In this document: positions 9,501 to 17,748 of the stretch, in pieces | Numbering within the stretch: position 1 is the first letter of the stretch | Layout of the letters: the number at the start of each line of letters is the position of its first letter | Assembly (NCBI GenBank): GCA_910592205.1 | Contig: CAJVPJ010000740.1 | Coordinates: forward strand, 1 to 17,748 | Length of the DNA: 17,748 bases | Origin: Paraglomus occultum | Lineage: Eukaryota; Glomeromycota; Glomeromycetes; Paraglomerales; Paraglomeraceae | Reading direction: 5' to 3' | Made by a program: the position numbers and the translations under genes | The notes under the pieces: model-generated | Told to the model about the DNA's origin: nothing | Database searches by the model: none | The model's input: the letters and a program-made list of their open reading frames with translations, nothing else

Positions 9501-9811
9501 GCAACATCAGGGATAGATTATGACGTGAAACTATGGTACCCAACTGCAGATAGTCCATATGACGTCTCAGAAGCCGAAGATATTGTAAAGAGGAACAGGG
9601 ATCTGTCAAGAGAAAGTGCGTCACCCTTTTTGGGCGAACGGGTTACGGTGCCTGTACCTGCAAATATGTTTTTCCACTTTTTGTGTAAGTGTTATGCGAC
9701 AAAGAGATGTTAGGTGCACAGTACTGAATCAATTTCTAATCTGTATTTGCTTTTATAGCCATGTTGAACGACTCGTTCGATCCATTTTTCGACTCTGTCG
9801 ATTCAGACTAA
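6544..9811 (+). CDS. DCAF6: DCAF6-like WD40 protein, putative CUL4-DDB1 substrate receptor
   Basis: Six exons: 6544-6781, 7070-7307, 7453-8998, 9219-9341, 9456-9684 and 9759-9811; 808 residues. WD40 blades lie at about 57-87 (GHTGCVNTVVWN), 105-140, 154-187 ending LFDLR, and about 265-301 ending IYDRR, then a degenerate one near 351-378. A long Ser/Thr-rich, acidic, probably disordered insert (about 380-660, acidic run near 618-640) precedes two final blades (MSGSDDGRIFVW 689-700; GIDYDVKLW 734-742). The order matches animal DCAF6/NRIP, including RTM-IKEANF at the exon 3-4 junction and IQPHPF...SGIDYD. FDLR and YDRR are WDxR-like, the motif with which such receptors bind DDB1 in Cul4-RING ligases. 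An in-frame TAA lies just upstream of this ATG. The donor of intron 3 (GTGGAG) is poor but fixed by homology. The family is firm; ligase function is inferred. Confidence 0.9.
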
Positions 9812-12077
9812 CGGATTTCAGGACATTATAGTAACAATTTCAAGTAAATATTGTTTATTTGTAATTACTGGTATATATTTAAGTTATTATTTCAATTTTA
9901 GTGTTTATTGTAGTGTACTTCTTGTGCCTATTGTCATGTGGGCCCTTTTCTCAATTTCACTCATATTCGCATGTGTAAGTTTATCATTTAATAACTATTT
10001 TCTTAGATCACGTTATTTGGCCGATGTTCACACGTTAGAGCTGTATAGGGATGCATTCGTTTGATAGGGCGCGATTGAAATCATCGTAATAATTGGAAAC
10101 ATGGAGGGAAGTATTATAGTCCGAAGGTCTGCCGGTTCCGGAAATACCTCAGGATAGGGGAAGGATATAATTGAAACTATCAGTTGATCTACGCCCAACT
10201 GATCATTCAGCAGGAGAGTATGCATAAACATATTTCTTATAGTCATAAACTGGAATAGTTGTATCACTATCACTTTATTGTTTATTGGAGCACTTCTTGG
10301 TCAATTGTACGATACGTGATTTAAAACGTTAGAGCCACCCAAATGGATTTTGATCCAACAATTATTCAAATTCCGCGCGACAGATTGCAATCACAAAAGT
10401 TCAATGGTACCCAACCAACAGACCGCAAACGCGAAGTCCAGGAGTATACAGTAAAAAAGGCACGTCTTTTGGTATTCTCCCTCGTTTTCCAAAGGTATTT
10501 CTGAACTTTTGACAATCACCTGTGGCATCATATAACAAACGATGCGCCTTATCCGAGAAGACTTTCTTCAATGAAATCGTGAATTCTTCAACAAAACTTT
10601 GCAACAGAATTTATTAAGGAATTGTCTTAGTATGGTGTCGGAAGTCAAAACTCGACAATTACACTCACAACCAAATAAAACGATATTTGTACCATTCTGA
10701 AACCAATTCGCTGTACTTTTGGGAAACATACTGATGAGTTGAAACAACTGATCGCTATGAAGTTGTGCTTTGGTGAAGTAACGATATGCGTGTATGACCT
10801 ATTACCACTTCATCTAACTGCACGATAATAGGTTTAGAACATATCATTACTATCATCATTGTTCTCGGAGAGTTTAATCAATTAGCTTCAAATTTTGGAA
10901 ACTAGATTTCATGTTCTTGTCGTTCGAATTACTTGCCCGTTGTTGTCTTTTTGTTTTGCGGCATTGTCAATGCACTATTTATTACTAACAAAGAGATTTA
11001 GACTGAAAACCATTCAGTATTTGCAAATCGAAAACGAATTTGGTTACAAGGGACTCGAAATTAGTCCTGAAAAAGTTTAAATCACCGTGTTTTGCGAACG
11101 ACATCATTGCCCATCGAAAAAAAAATAATTCTAAACTAGTGCGGCCGATGGAGGATGTCTTGTCTGAAAGTTAAAAAAAATTACTGTAGTTAATGTTTTG
11201 TCTGACAATTTTTTACAGTAGATGTACTTACTATTACTATGCGAAGTATTTACTGTAAACAAATTTCATTTTGTGAAATAAAATACCGGCAGCGACGCTT
11301 TTAGTGACAAATTAATTTTATTATTAAGTTTAGATGACGTACATGAATATTACTATGTAATATGAACACATTGAGAAAGAGCAGGAAAAATTGACAGAGA
11401 AGCAGGGCGTTCAAGGGGGGAAATTTGCCGGCTATAAAGCGAGAATGGCAGTTCCTTCCCTGCTACTCTATTATTAAGTAGTTGCCAAGTCGGCCAAATG
11501 TGTAGAACACGTTTAATTCAATTTCAACTTTAAAATAAAAATGCCTAAACATTCTGATTTGACTGAGTGTTTCTGCATAAAAAATCGGGTTCAACGTGAG
11601 CATTGTTCCTCATTTAGTAGGATAGTATTGATGCATAATTATTAATGATTATGTCTGAGAGCAGTTGGCGCGTTCTATTCCTGCTTGCATCACATATTAT
11701 CAAAAACACGATGCCGACAATAGTATCTTAACAGAAAAGCCACACTCTGCACAAATTTGAGTGTGGCGAAACCTCTAAATATTTGGTATTACTGTATTTT
11801 GTGTGAATTCGTTTCAATAGAAGAAACCGCTCTTTTGGAACGATCCACTGAAACTCTGACTTATAGAATTTGCGACACTTAAATGACGAAATACTTGTTG
11901 TTTGCATGCGGTTGATATACATGTTATCTACTTTTCTCTCTCGCTTCGAATCGGTCAGCTACGCGGAAAACCTAATAACTTGCCCTTCTTTGCCTCACTT
12001 TCGAAGTCCTCTCAAAATCCGTCAAACTATATCTCCTCGCCCATTAAATCATTAATCACTCTTTTATCCCTCGCTAT
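9812..12077. other. Gene-poor 2.3-kb spacer
   Basis: No gene could be assembled with confidence. Several short plus-strand frames look somewhat protein-like: 10343-10504 (53 codons from ATG), a stretch ending at 10710, one ending at 10830, and one ending near 11080. Frames on the minus strand overlap them at 10028-10273 and 10401-10604. None has a recognised family, and they are not joined by convincing introns. A small hairpin (ATCAGTTG/CAACTGAT) lies near 10180-10205. The rest is AT-rich and unremarkable. Confidence 0.4.
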
Positions 12078-13066
12078 TCAAACATCATGTTCTTTAATGG
12101 CATTAGCTATTTCAATAGTTTCAATAGTGGCCCTAGCAGAATTTGATTTAAGACAAATTCTCCCATTAACCGCAACTATCACTTCAAATTTGTATTTCTG
12201 GCGGAGACGCGTCCATATCGGATGCTCTTCATTTCTCAACCTATAAGATCAAACCATTAGTAACTTTCGTAGGCTGATATTTAGGTCATATACATATACA
12301 AAGAGTAATAATCACCTTCTGCACAATCCAAGGGAACATTTGATCATATATATATATCCCTTATCTAAAACTCCATAACCATCAGCACGGTTAGTCGCAG
12401 GATTGATACATGTCAACTCTGCGTCTATATCTTTATTCGCTTCGGATATTTGAGCATATATTAGAGTACCAACCTTTAGCAGGTAAAATGATAATGCCAT
12501 TGTCGAATAACCTCGAATGTTTATTATTGTATTTATATTAAAGACTCGCATATTAATTCGATTGATTTCTTAAACTTACTTTCAAGTTTGGTTTGGATCT
12601 CCTGGTAACACCCTCAAACGCCAAGCTATCGAGAACGGCAGCATGTGCGGCCCCAATATCGACTCTGTAGTATTCTGATGTTTTTGCTGTTATTATTCCA
12701 AGAACGTCCTCTCCTGCCGACGGAACGTACTATATATTAGTAACGGAAATAAGTACCAGTATACTAAGATACTAAGAAGGCATCTTATCGTCAAGTCGCT
12801 ATACGATGGCTGTCATAGAGAATGACTAAAAGAGTCAACGCACTCTAATTATCAATTGAAGTTTCCCCTACCCGTCTTTGATTACTTTCGACAAACCATT
12901 TCCTTTCAGTTTCATTGCTATGAGGGATACCGGCTTTAGTGCTCATAGCAGAATCTTCATCTTGCCTTATCAAACCAGGACCTAATATCAGTTTCGGATC
13001 AGGTTCACCAGGTAACAATATCAAATTTAGCGGAATAGAATCACCAGGAAGTACGTATGAAGACAT
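12078..13066 (-). CDS. RRP40: Exosome complex cap subunit Rrp40 (EXOSC3)
   Basis: Four exons: 13066-12872, 12729-12580, 12473-12316 and 12240-12078; 221 residues (yeast Rrp40 has about 240). The N-terminal domain starts SSYVLPGD and has LGPGL (28-32), then KWFVESNQRR. The S1 domain (about 66-150) carries YVPSAGEDVLGII, the SLAFEGVTRRSKPNL segment and the VGTLIYAQI...ANKDIDAELTCI strands. The KH-like domain (about 150-221) holds DGYGVLDKGYIYMIKCSLGL and AVNGRICLKS. Rrp40 sits on the RNase-PH ring with Rrp4 and Csl4 and guides RNA into the nuclear and cytoplasmic exosome. An upstream in-frame ATG would add about 18 residues, but MSSYVLPGD matches the usual start. The KH loop reads AVNG where the family usually has GxNG. 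It is divergent from, and shares a promoter with, bL9m. Confidence 0.93.
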
Positions 13067-13284
13067 TTTGACAGGAATAAATTGAAACCATCTCACAGAA
13101 AAGCCTAAATGTTTGTACAACTTGAGAATTTCGCTGACACATGACTCGTAGTGCGATAAAATTAAATCCCCCCCACTAGCGCTAGTACTAACAAGTCTTC
13201 AACGGGTTGATTTTTATCACGTGATACATCACCTGCTTATGATTCATCTGATGAATGAAATGGGATTAAATTAACAGGAAGAGT
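13067..13284. promoter_or_regulatory. Bidirectional promoter between RRP40 and bL9m with two perfect palindromes
   Basis: The start codons are 218 bp apart and point away from each other. The spacer holds TATCACGTGATA at 13215-13226, a perfect 12-bp palindrome with an E-box core (Cbf1/CDEI-like TCACGTGA), about 60 bp before the bL9m ATG. It also holds ACTAGCGCTAGT at 13175-13186, another perfect 12-bp palindrome, just after a C7 run. Binding by a bHLH factor is inference. Confidence 0.55.
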
Positions 13285-14209
13285 ATGTTGCCGGCATCGT
13301 TCACAAATGCGTGTAAACGTTATGCAGGAATATTTGGAAATGTAATTTCTCAACGAAGAATCCATATTAAACGAACGCCAAGAGTTAAAGTGGAATTATT
13401 AGAGGACGTTCACAAGCTCGGGCGGAAAGGTCTCTCTCGATTTGTCACAGCTGGAAGTTCTATGACCAATATACCCGTTATTTCCATAATCATATTCTGA
13501 TGTTTTTTCGCAAACTCTTCCAGGGGATGTCGTGTCGGTTGCAAGAGGTTCGTGCTTTTCTTTAATTGTATATGGTTCTTGGTACATCTGTATCTAAGAC
13601 TGTAATTTTAGGTCACATGAGAGGATTTTTGTTTCCTCAGAGACAGGCTAAATACGTCATGAAGCGCGTTGGAGTTCGTAAAGATCACAGCAAAAAAGAT
13701 GAACCAGACTCGGAAGAAATGAAATACTTAAAATTTAAAAACATCGTGCGTAGCTTTCACTATTTTGGTAAAAAAGCTTGTCTTCAAAGGTCCCGCTAAT
13801 ACGTTCTCGCCTTGCATGAAATAAGAAATTGCTCCCAGGGATTAAAGAGGCAGATTGTTCTCCGTTGCGATCTCATCAGTTGCAAGTTAATCTTGCCGTG
13901 CTTAATCATTTGCCGGACCTAGTATTCAAGAAGATATCAATTGCGACAGAGGAAGATACGCGGGCAATTTCCGGCTCCGTAACCATACAAGATGTGATGG
14001 ATAAACTTGCGCAATACGGTGTCAAATTGGAAAGAGGAAATATAATTTGGCCAACGGGCACAGATGACATCACTCAATCCGGAGAATATCGTTGTGTTTT
14101 TACATTTCCCGAGTTCCGGATGAGAATTGCAAAAAAATTAGTTGTCCGAGGATTAAAGAGCAAGAAACCGGAAAAGAAAACTCGGGTAAAGCTATCAAAG
14201 GAAGCTTAA
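13285..14209 (+). CDS. MRPL9: Mitochondrial large-subunit ribosomal protein bL9m
   Basis: Four exons: 13285-13429, 13524-13547 (a 24-nt microexon), 13612-13745 and 13826-14209; 228 residues. Residues 1-30 are basic with no acidic residue, as in a mitochondrial presequence. The bL9 N-domain follows: RVKVELLEDVHKLGRKG-DVVSVARG-HMRGFLFPQRQAKYV, matching the bacterial pattern ILLEDVxxLGKKGDVVxVxxGYARNFLxP. A C-terminal domain (about 150-210) has SGSVTIQDVMDKL and GEYRCVFTF, in line with the bL9 C-domain. The protein would bind 23S-type rRNA at the base of the L1 stalk in mitoribosomes. The third intron is uncertain: GTGCGT at 13746 to AAG at 13825, or GTAAAA at 13768 to CAG at 13838 (231 residues); both keep frame. 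Donors of introns 1 and 2 (GTCTCT, GTTCGT) are weak but required by the alignment. AATAAA lies at 14216. Confidence 0.88.
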
Positions 14210-15423
14210 TTTTTGAATAAACTTTTTCTTCACATTCTACAACTTTACGCTTTTCGTCTTGGGAGGTGGGGGAGCATATATATACAAGCTCTAAATTTCC
14301 TTAAGGATACCTCATAGCTAATTTGCTGAATTAGTGTATGCCGTTTCCTCGTATAAGAACTGGGTTAAGGGCTATGATTTGCACCGGGGAAAGCCACCGT
14401 GTTGGTGCTTACATATTATTTAATATTAATATTAAATTTGCTATATGAATTGACAACGGATCATTATATCCGAGTTTAGACAATAACTACAGCGTATCGC
14501 CAAACTTTGTGGGTACAGTTGCGTATTGCTTTGCAGGATACAATTACAACATTTACGGTAGTTGAATTTTCGTTTCAGAAAATCTTATATCATAAATTAA
14601 TACAATGAGATTTGAATAGAATTACGCGTCATTCGAGTATTTGGAGGTAACAAGAATATAATCAAACGTTTCAGACAATATTTGAGCACGAACCCATGAT
14701 GACGGATAGCGTTTACAGTCACTTGATTTTATGCGACCGTGGCAAAGTTGTTAAAGTGCAAGGCATCGTTTCAGCAGTTAAGCAATTTGTCCCAGTATAT
14801 TGAATTGGTCGATCCGACTTTCACGTAAAAAGTAAACTGGACATTTTATGGTGAAAATACTAATAGACATAACAGAAATAAATTCGACAGTCGTTTTGTT
14901 AGATTTAAAGTTAGGCAATTCGCATTCCTTCGCGGTAACTACCCGTTTAATCTATGGTGTCAAATAGCCAGTATTAAAATTAATTTTTTCAATTTTTTAG
15001 AATAACAAATGGAATCATCCACCGCATGTAAACTTATTCTTGGCGAACATGGAATGCGAATTAATAGTGTGGTAATGCAGGCTTATGACTATGAAATAGA
15101 ATCGCTTAATGTGCTAAATGTTATTGTTTAGTTACAGATATAAAAAGGTGTTTGTTATTATGTTATCTTACAAGGACCTTGCGGCGAATAAACGTGTCAG
15201 CAAATATATAGAACCAATTGTCGTTAGCGCTGGTTCGCTATTATTGTAACGGTAATATGTGCATATTGTAAGCTTAGTGTCATTACTAAAAGACAAAATA
15301 AAACACTTGATGTCGAGCCAATTATCCTTTATATTATAACCGTTTATTGTATTTATGTGTATATTTTTTTAGCCAATATAAACTCGTGTATTTTTACAGA
15401 GACCCAACCCGCTGAACAAGAAT
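14210..15423. other. Spacer between bL9m and MsrA 3' ends
   Basis: No firm gene. Plus-strand stretches at about 14674-14805 (after a TTTCAG) and 15009-15131 (40 codons from ATG, after TTTTTTAG) look protein-like and are preceded by acceptor-like sites, but I could not assemble a continuous model or recognise a family. The remainder is AT-rich. Confidence 0.35.
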
Positions 15424-16314
15424 TTAATCTGAGCACCATCGCGCAAAATGAGTTGCACATTCATAACCGTTTGGATTCTTTGCCTTATATTTTGCAGAAA
15501 AGAATTAGCATTCGATGTGCAACAATATCAATGTAGACTAGCAAATGTCTAAATATTAATGCTCACCAAATAATCCTGGTGATAGTCTTCGGCGTCGTAG
15601 AACACACTAGCAGCGACTATTTCGGTTTCAATGTTACTGTTGTCATAAAGATTCTTATCACGCAGAGCTCTCTCTCGCACTTGTTGCGTCACTTGCTCGG
15701 CGATCTGCTTCTGTTCTTGTGAGTGATAAAATATCGCTGATCGGTATTGAGAACCAATATCATTTCCTTGTCGATATTTTGTGGTTGGATCATGAGTCTT
15801 ATAGAAGTGTTCGACTAGCGTTGCATATGAAACCTTCTCGGGGTCGAACTTGATTTGAATGGCCTCAGCATGTTGAGTGGTGCCACTACAGACCTAGACA
15901 GTATGTGTAGCGAATGAAAACTTTGTAGAGTGACTGATGGCATAATCTTAAATCAAACACGCGAAACCATGTCAACCAATATTTACCTGCCGATAAGTAG
16001 GAGTCGGCATATCCCCTCCGGTGTATCCAACTCGTGTCTCGATCCCCGCATCTTTAAACTCTTTCTTAAATATCTTCTCGACACCCCTATACACGGAAAA
16101 GTTTGACGCTAAGCATTCAGTCGGGAAATACAAAATCTGATTGATTGATAATGCCCGCGACGTACCAGAAGCAACCGGCAGCAAAAGTGGCTGTCTCAGT
16201 GTTTGACATTGCTAATCGGCTTAGTTTCGCAGTTAATGGTAAGTTGGTAAAATGACAAGTCTTATGTATGCTAAGTAGTCGATTGATATTTGCAAGGTGT
16301 TTGCAAGAAATCAT
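15424..16314 (-). CDS. MSRA: Peptide methionine-S-sulfoxide reductase MsrA
   Basis: Four exons: 16314 (or 16209)-16166, 16086-15987, 15893-15567 and 15483-15424; 211 residues from the first ATG or 176 from the second. The catalytic GCFWGVE is split by intron 1 inside the Trp codon; the nucleophile is Cys13 in the short form (Cys48 in the long). Further family marks are VGYTGG, PTYRQVCSGTTQHAEA, HDPTT, RQGNDIGSQYRSAI and EDYHQDYL. The resolving region reads KNPNGYECATHFARWC at the C-terminus. MsrA reduces the S-epimer of methionine sulfoxide using thioredoxin. The extra 35 N-terminal residues are Lys/Arg/His-rich and free of Asp/Glu, so they look like a mitochondrial presequence. The short form would be cytosolic, as in dual-located MsrA elsewhere. 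The last acceptor is AAG, chosen because it yields YLAKNPNGYEC. Confidence 0.93.
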
Positions 16315-16330
16315 CGACCTCTTCTCTCCG

Positions 16331-16338
16331 TTTATATA
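16331..16338 (-). promoter_or_regulatory. TATA-like box upstream of MsrA
   Basis: TATATAAA on the minus strand lies only 16 bp before the upstream ATG (16314) and about 120 bp before the second (16209). A start site about 30 bp downstream would fall past the first ATG, favouring the short form. Function is inferred from sequence and spacing only. Confidence 0.35.
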
Positions 16339-17581
16339 AAAGATTAAACGTCTGACTAATCCAAATCATTTCTTGTAGACAAAGTTGCAGCATGATGCAA
16401 TCATCTCCAGTTATGTATACTCATATCTATCAATCAATTTACATTCTGAGAGGCGATCTGCCGATCAAAAATAGTAATAGTGGGGGTTACATCAACGTCT
16501 TTACTAATACATGTACCAAGGTTACATTTCCTCTCATGCTAATGATTTTCATTACCATATAAGGCTAGTCTTAATAACGATGCAAAAGATAGCAGTATAC
16601 GTATAACCCAAACAAAAATCTGTAGAATGTGCTTACTAATCACCACTTAACGTGTTGATTCAAAGTCTTTGGCATAGAATTTATGGTTCATCTCTATCGA
16701 CTTGGGATTTATTTCCCTACCTCATTCATGACATTTCAGCGACACTCCACAATATCAATATTTAAGTTTGGACTGTTGATATATTTTGCTTTAAAAATGT
16801 TTATTATTACATGTACATTTTGAGACGAGTAATATCTTTAAATTCATTTCTAACAAATGGACAAATATTGTGATAAAGGTGTTCTAATCCAATGAAGGTG
16901 GCGTTAATGTTGTGACCCGTTCTAATATTTGACCCGTTTCGGGATTGTCACATTAGAATAATCTCTTGCACCAATAAAGTACACAATTTATGTGATAACG
17001 TCGCAAAAATTTGTGACACTTTTGAAACGGGTTGACCCGTTCTCAGAATGGGTCAAATCCCAGAACGTATCGCAACATTGATATTAAAATGGATAAAATT
17101 TGGCAATTTCAGAAACACTTGCTTTTTCTAGTCTTCAACAAATTAAATTCGGTATGATAATAAGCACCATCTGGGTTCTGACAATTCCAGGATTAGCTGC
17201 CTCGAATAGAAAATATTGATATTTTTGTAAACCATTTAATTTTTTTTAACAAAAAAATACTAATACAGAGTTAAAATCTAAGTATTGAAAGTTTTTTCTG
17301 CTGTCGTAACACTGAGCTTTGTTTAATCCCACTGTACTTGATTTTTTCACGACGTTAACAATATGACCTACGCGGTCTACTGATATAGTTTTTTAATCAA
17401 TTTAAAACTACCATCACATTTGAATTCAGTATGTCCAGGTACCGTGAAATTTAATTCGATACTTTTTTAATAACCACAAATTACCAAATACAAATAAAAT
17501 TAAATGGTAACATTGTTTTTATTTTGACACCCGCGTTGTTACAAGTAATCTTTAAATGTTTCTCATTTTTATTCAGTTTCT
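16339..17581. other. AT-rich spacer with a repeat element
   Basis: No coding region is supported on either strand. The main structure is the GACCCGTT-rich element at 16911-17065. The remainder holds A/T runs (for example near 17235-17260). AATAAA hexamers on the minus strand at 17568-17573 and 17581-17586 fit the polyadenylation region of the gene to the right. Confidence 0.5.
16911..17065. repeat. Fold-back/MITE-like element built from GACCCGTT motifs
   Basis: GACCCGTT or its complement recurs at 16914, 16931, 17026 and 17034 (the last two form AACGGGTTGACCCGTT, a perfect 16-bp palindrome), with a near copy, ATGGGTCA, at 17049. GTCACA near 16947 and TGTGACA near 17012 are further opposed motifs. 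Two segments match the copy near 2764-2799 exactly (18 nt inverted, 16 nt direct). No open frame is present. A non-autonomous mobile element is the likeliest explanation, but its ends and target duplication are not defined. Confidence 0.5.
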
Positions 17582-17748
17582 TTATTTCATCAAATACCAG
17601 GCTCTAGAACCTTTTCCAACGAATTTGTTTCCATCGAGAACATAATTAGTTTGTTCGCGTACTAATTCATCTTGAATACCAAATAATGTACTTTACGGAG
17701 ATTGAGGGAGTAAAGTTTACTTACCCGTTGATCCGAATGGGGGACGGG
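17582..17748 (-). CDS. C-terminal exons of an unidentified gene (runs off right edge)
   Basis: The last exon reads DELVREQTNYVLDGNKFVGK, then GSRAWYLMK and a TAA at 17584-17582. Its frame has no ATG and is closed by a stop just upstream, so it must be spliced. A GTAAGT donor at 17724 ends the preceding exon (17748-17725). The best acceptor is CAAG before 17670, giving a 54-nt intron and the join RPPFGSTDELVREQ. An alternative AAAG before 17690 also keeps frame but implies a 34-nt intron. AATAAA overlaps and follows the stop. I do not recognise the protein; it ends in a short basic, aromatic tail. Confidence 0.5.

Noticed and set aside
10028-10273. Minus-strand frame of 81 codons
   Set aside because: Composition is plausible but there is no recognised motif, no splice support, and a plus-strand reading is equally open.
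11902-12246. Plus-strand frame of 114 codons
   Set aside because: It overlaps the last RRP40 exon on the other strand, which is fixed by KH-domain similarity.
13399-13587. Minus-strand frame through bL9m introns
   Set aside because: Shadow of bL9m exons 1-2 with no independent support.
1-17748. CRISPR array, tRNA, rRNA or bacterial operon
   Set aside because: No regularly spaced repeats, no A/B-box tRNA pattern and no rRNA-like sequence were seen; genes are intron-containing and eukaryotic.

Overview
This is a nuclear window from a eukaryote with short introns (mostly about 55-220 nt, GTAAGT-type donors), moderately AT-rich spacers and the standard genetic code. I found no bacterial operons, tRNA or rRNA genes, or CRISPR arrays. 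Gene content and intron style fit a fungus. The fungal-type resolving-cysteine tail of the MsrA protein and the presence of a DCAF6-like protein point to an early-diverging lineage, perhaps Mucoromycota/Glomeromycotina. That lineage guess is inference only.

Layout, left to right: (1) a hairpin at 1-74 with Tigger/pogo-like transposon termini; (2) two minus-strand exons at 219-543 that may be the N-terminus of a class I histone deacetylase running off the left edge; (3) a minus-strand three-exon gene (988-1660) for a small protein with a C-terminal zinc-ribbon or GRF-like knuckle; (4) about 2.4 kb of gene-poor DNA with a TTA microsatellite, one copy of a dispersed repeat and a short WD40-like scrap; (5) a plus-strand five-exon gene (4107-5167) for a coiled-coil plus RRM protein, with a probable GC-AG intron; (6) a doubtful minus-strand gene for a Pro/Gln-rich small protein (5553-6010); (7) a plus-strand six-exon DCAF6-like WD40 gene (6544-9811); (8) about 2.3 kb of gene-poor DNA; (9) a divergent pair, the RRP40 exosome cap subunit (minus, 12078-13066) and the mitochondrial ribosomal protein bL9m (plus, 13285-14209), sharing a 218-bp promoter with two perfect 12-bp palindromes; (10) 1.2 kb without a firm gene; (11) a minus-strand four-exon MsrA gene (15424-16314) with two possible starts; (12) a repeat-bearing spacer with a GACCCGTT-rich fold-back-like element; (13) the last exons of an unidentified minus-strand gene at the right edge.

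The genes are ordinary housekeeping functions: ubiquitin-ligase receptor, RNA exosome, mitochondrial translation and oxidised-methionine repair. They do not form a pathway. Apart from the shared RRP40/bL9m promoter, each gene appears to be regulated on its own. I rebuilt every multi-exon model by hand from splice signals, frame continuity and family similarity. Those for DCAF6, RRP40, MsrA and bL9m are the most secure. I see no convincing new multi-gene system here. The most distinctive points are the splice oddities, the transposon-like termini and the possible dual-targeted MsrA.
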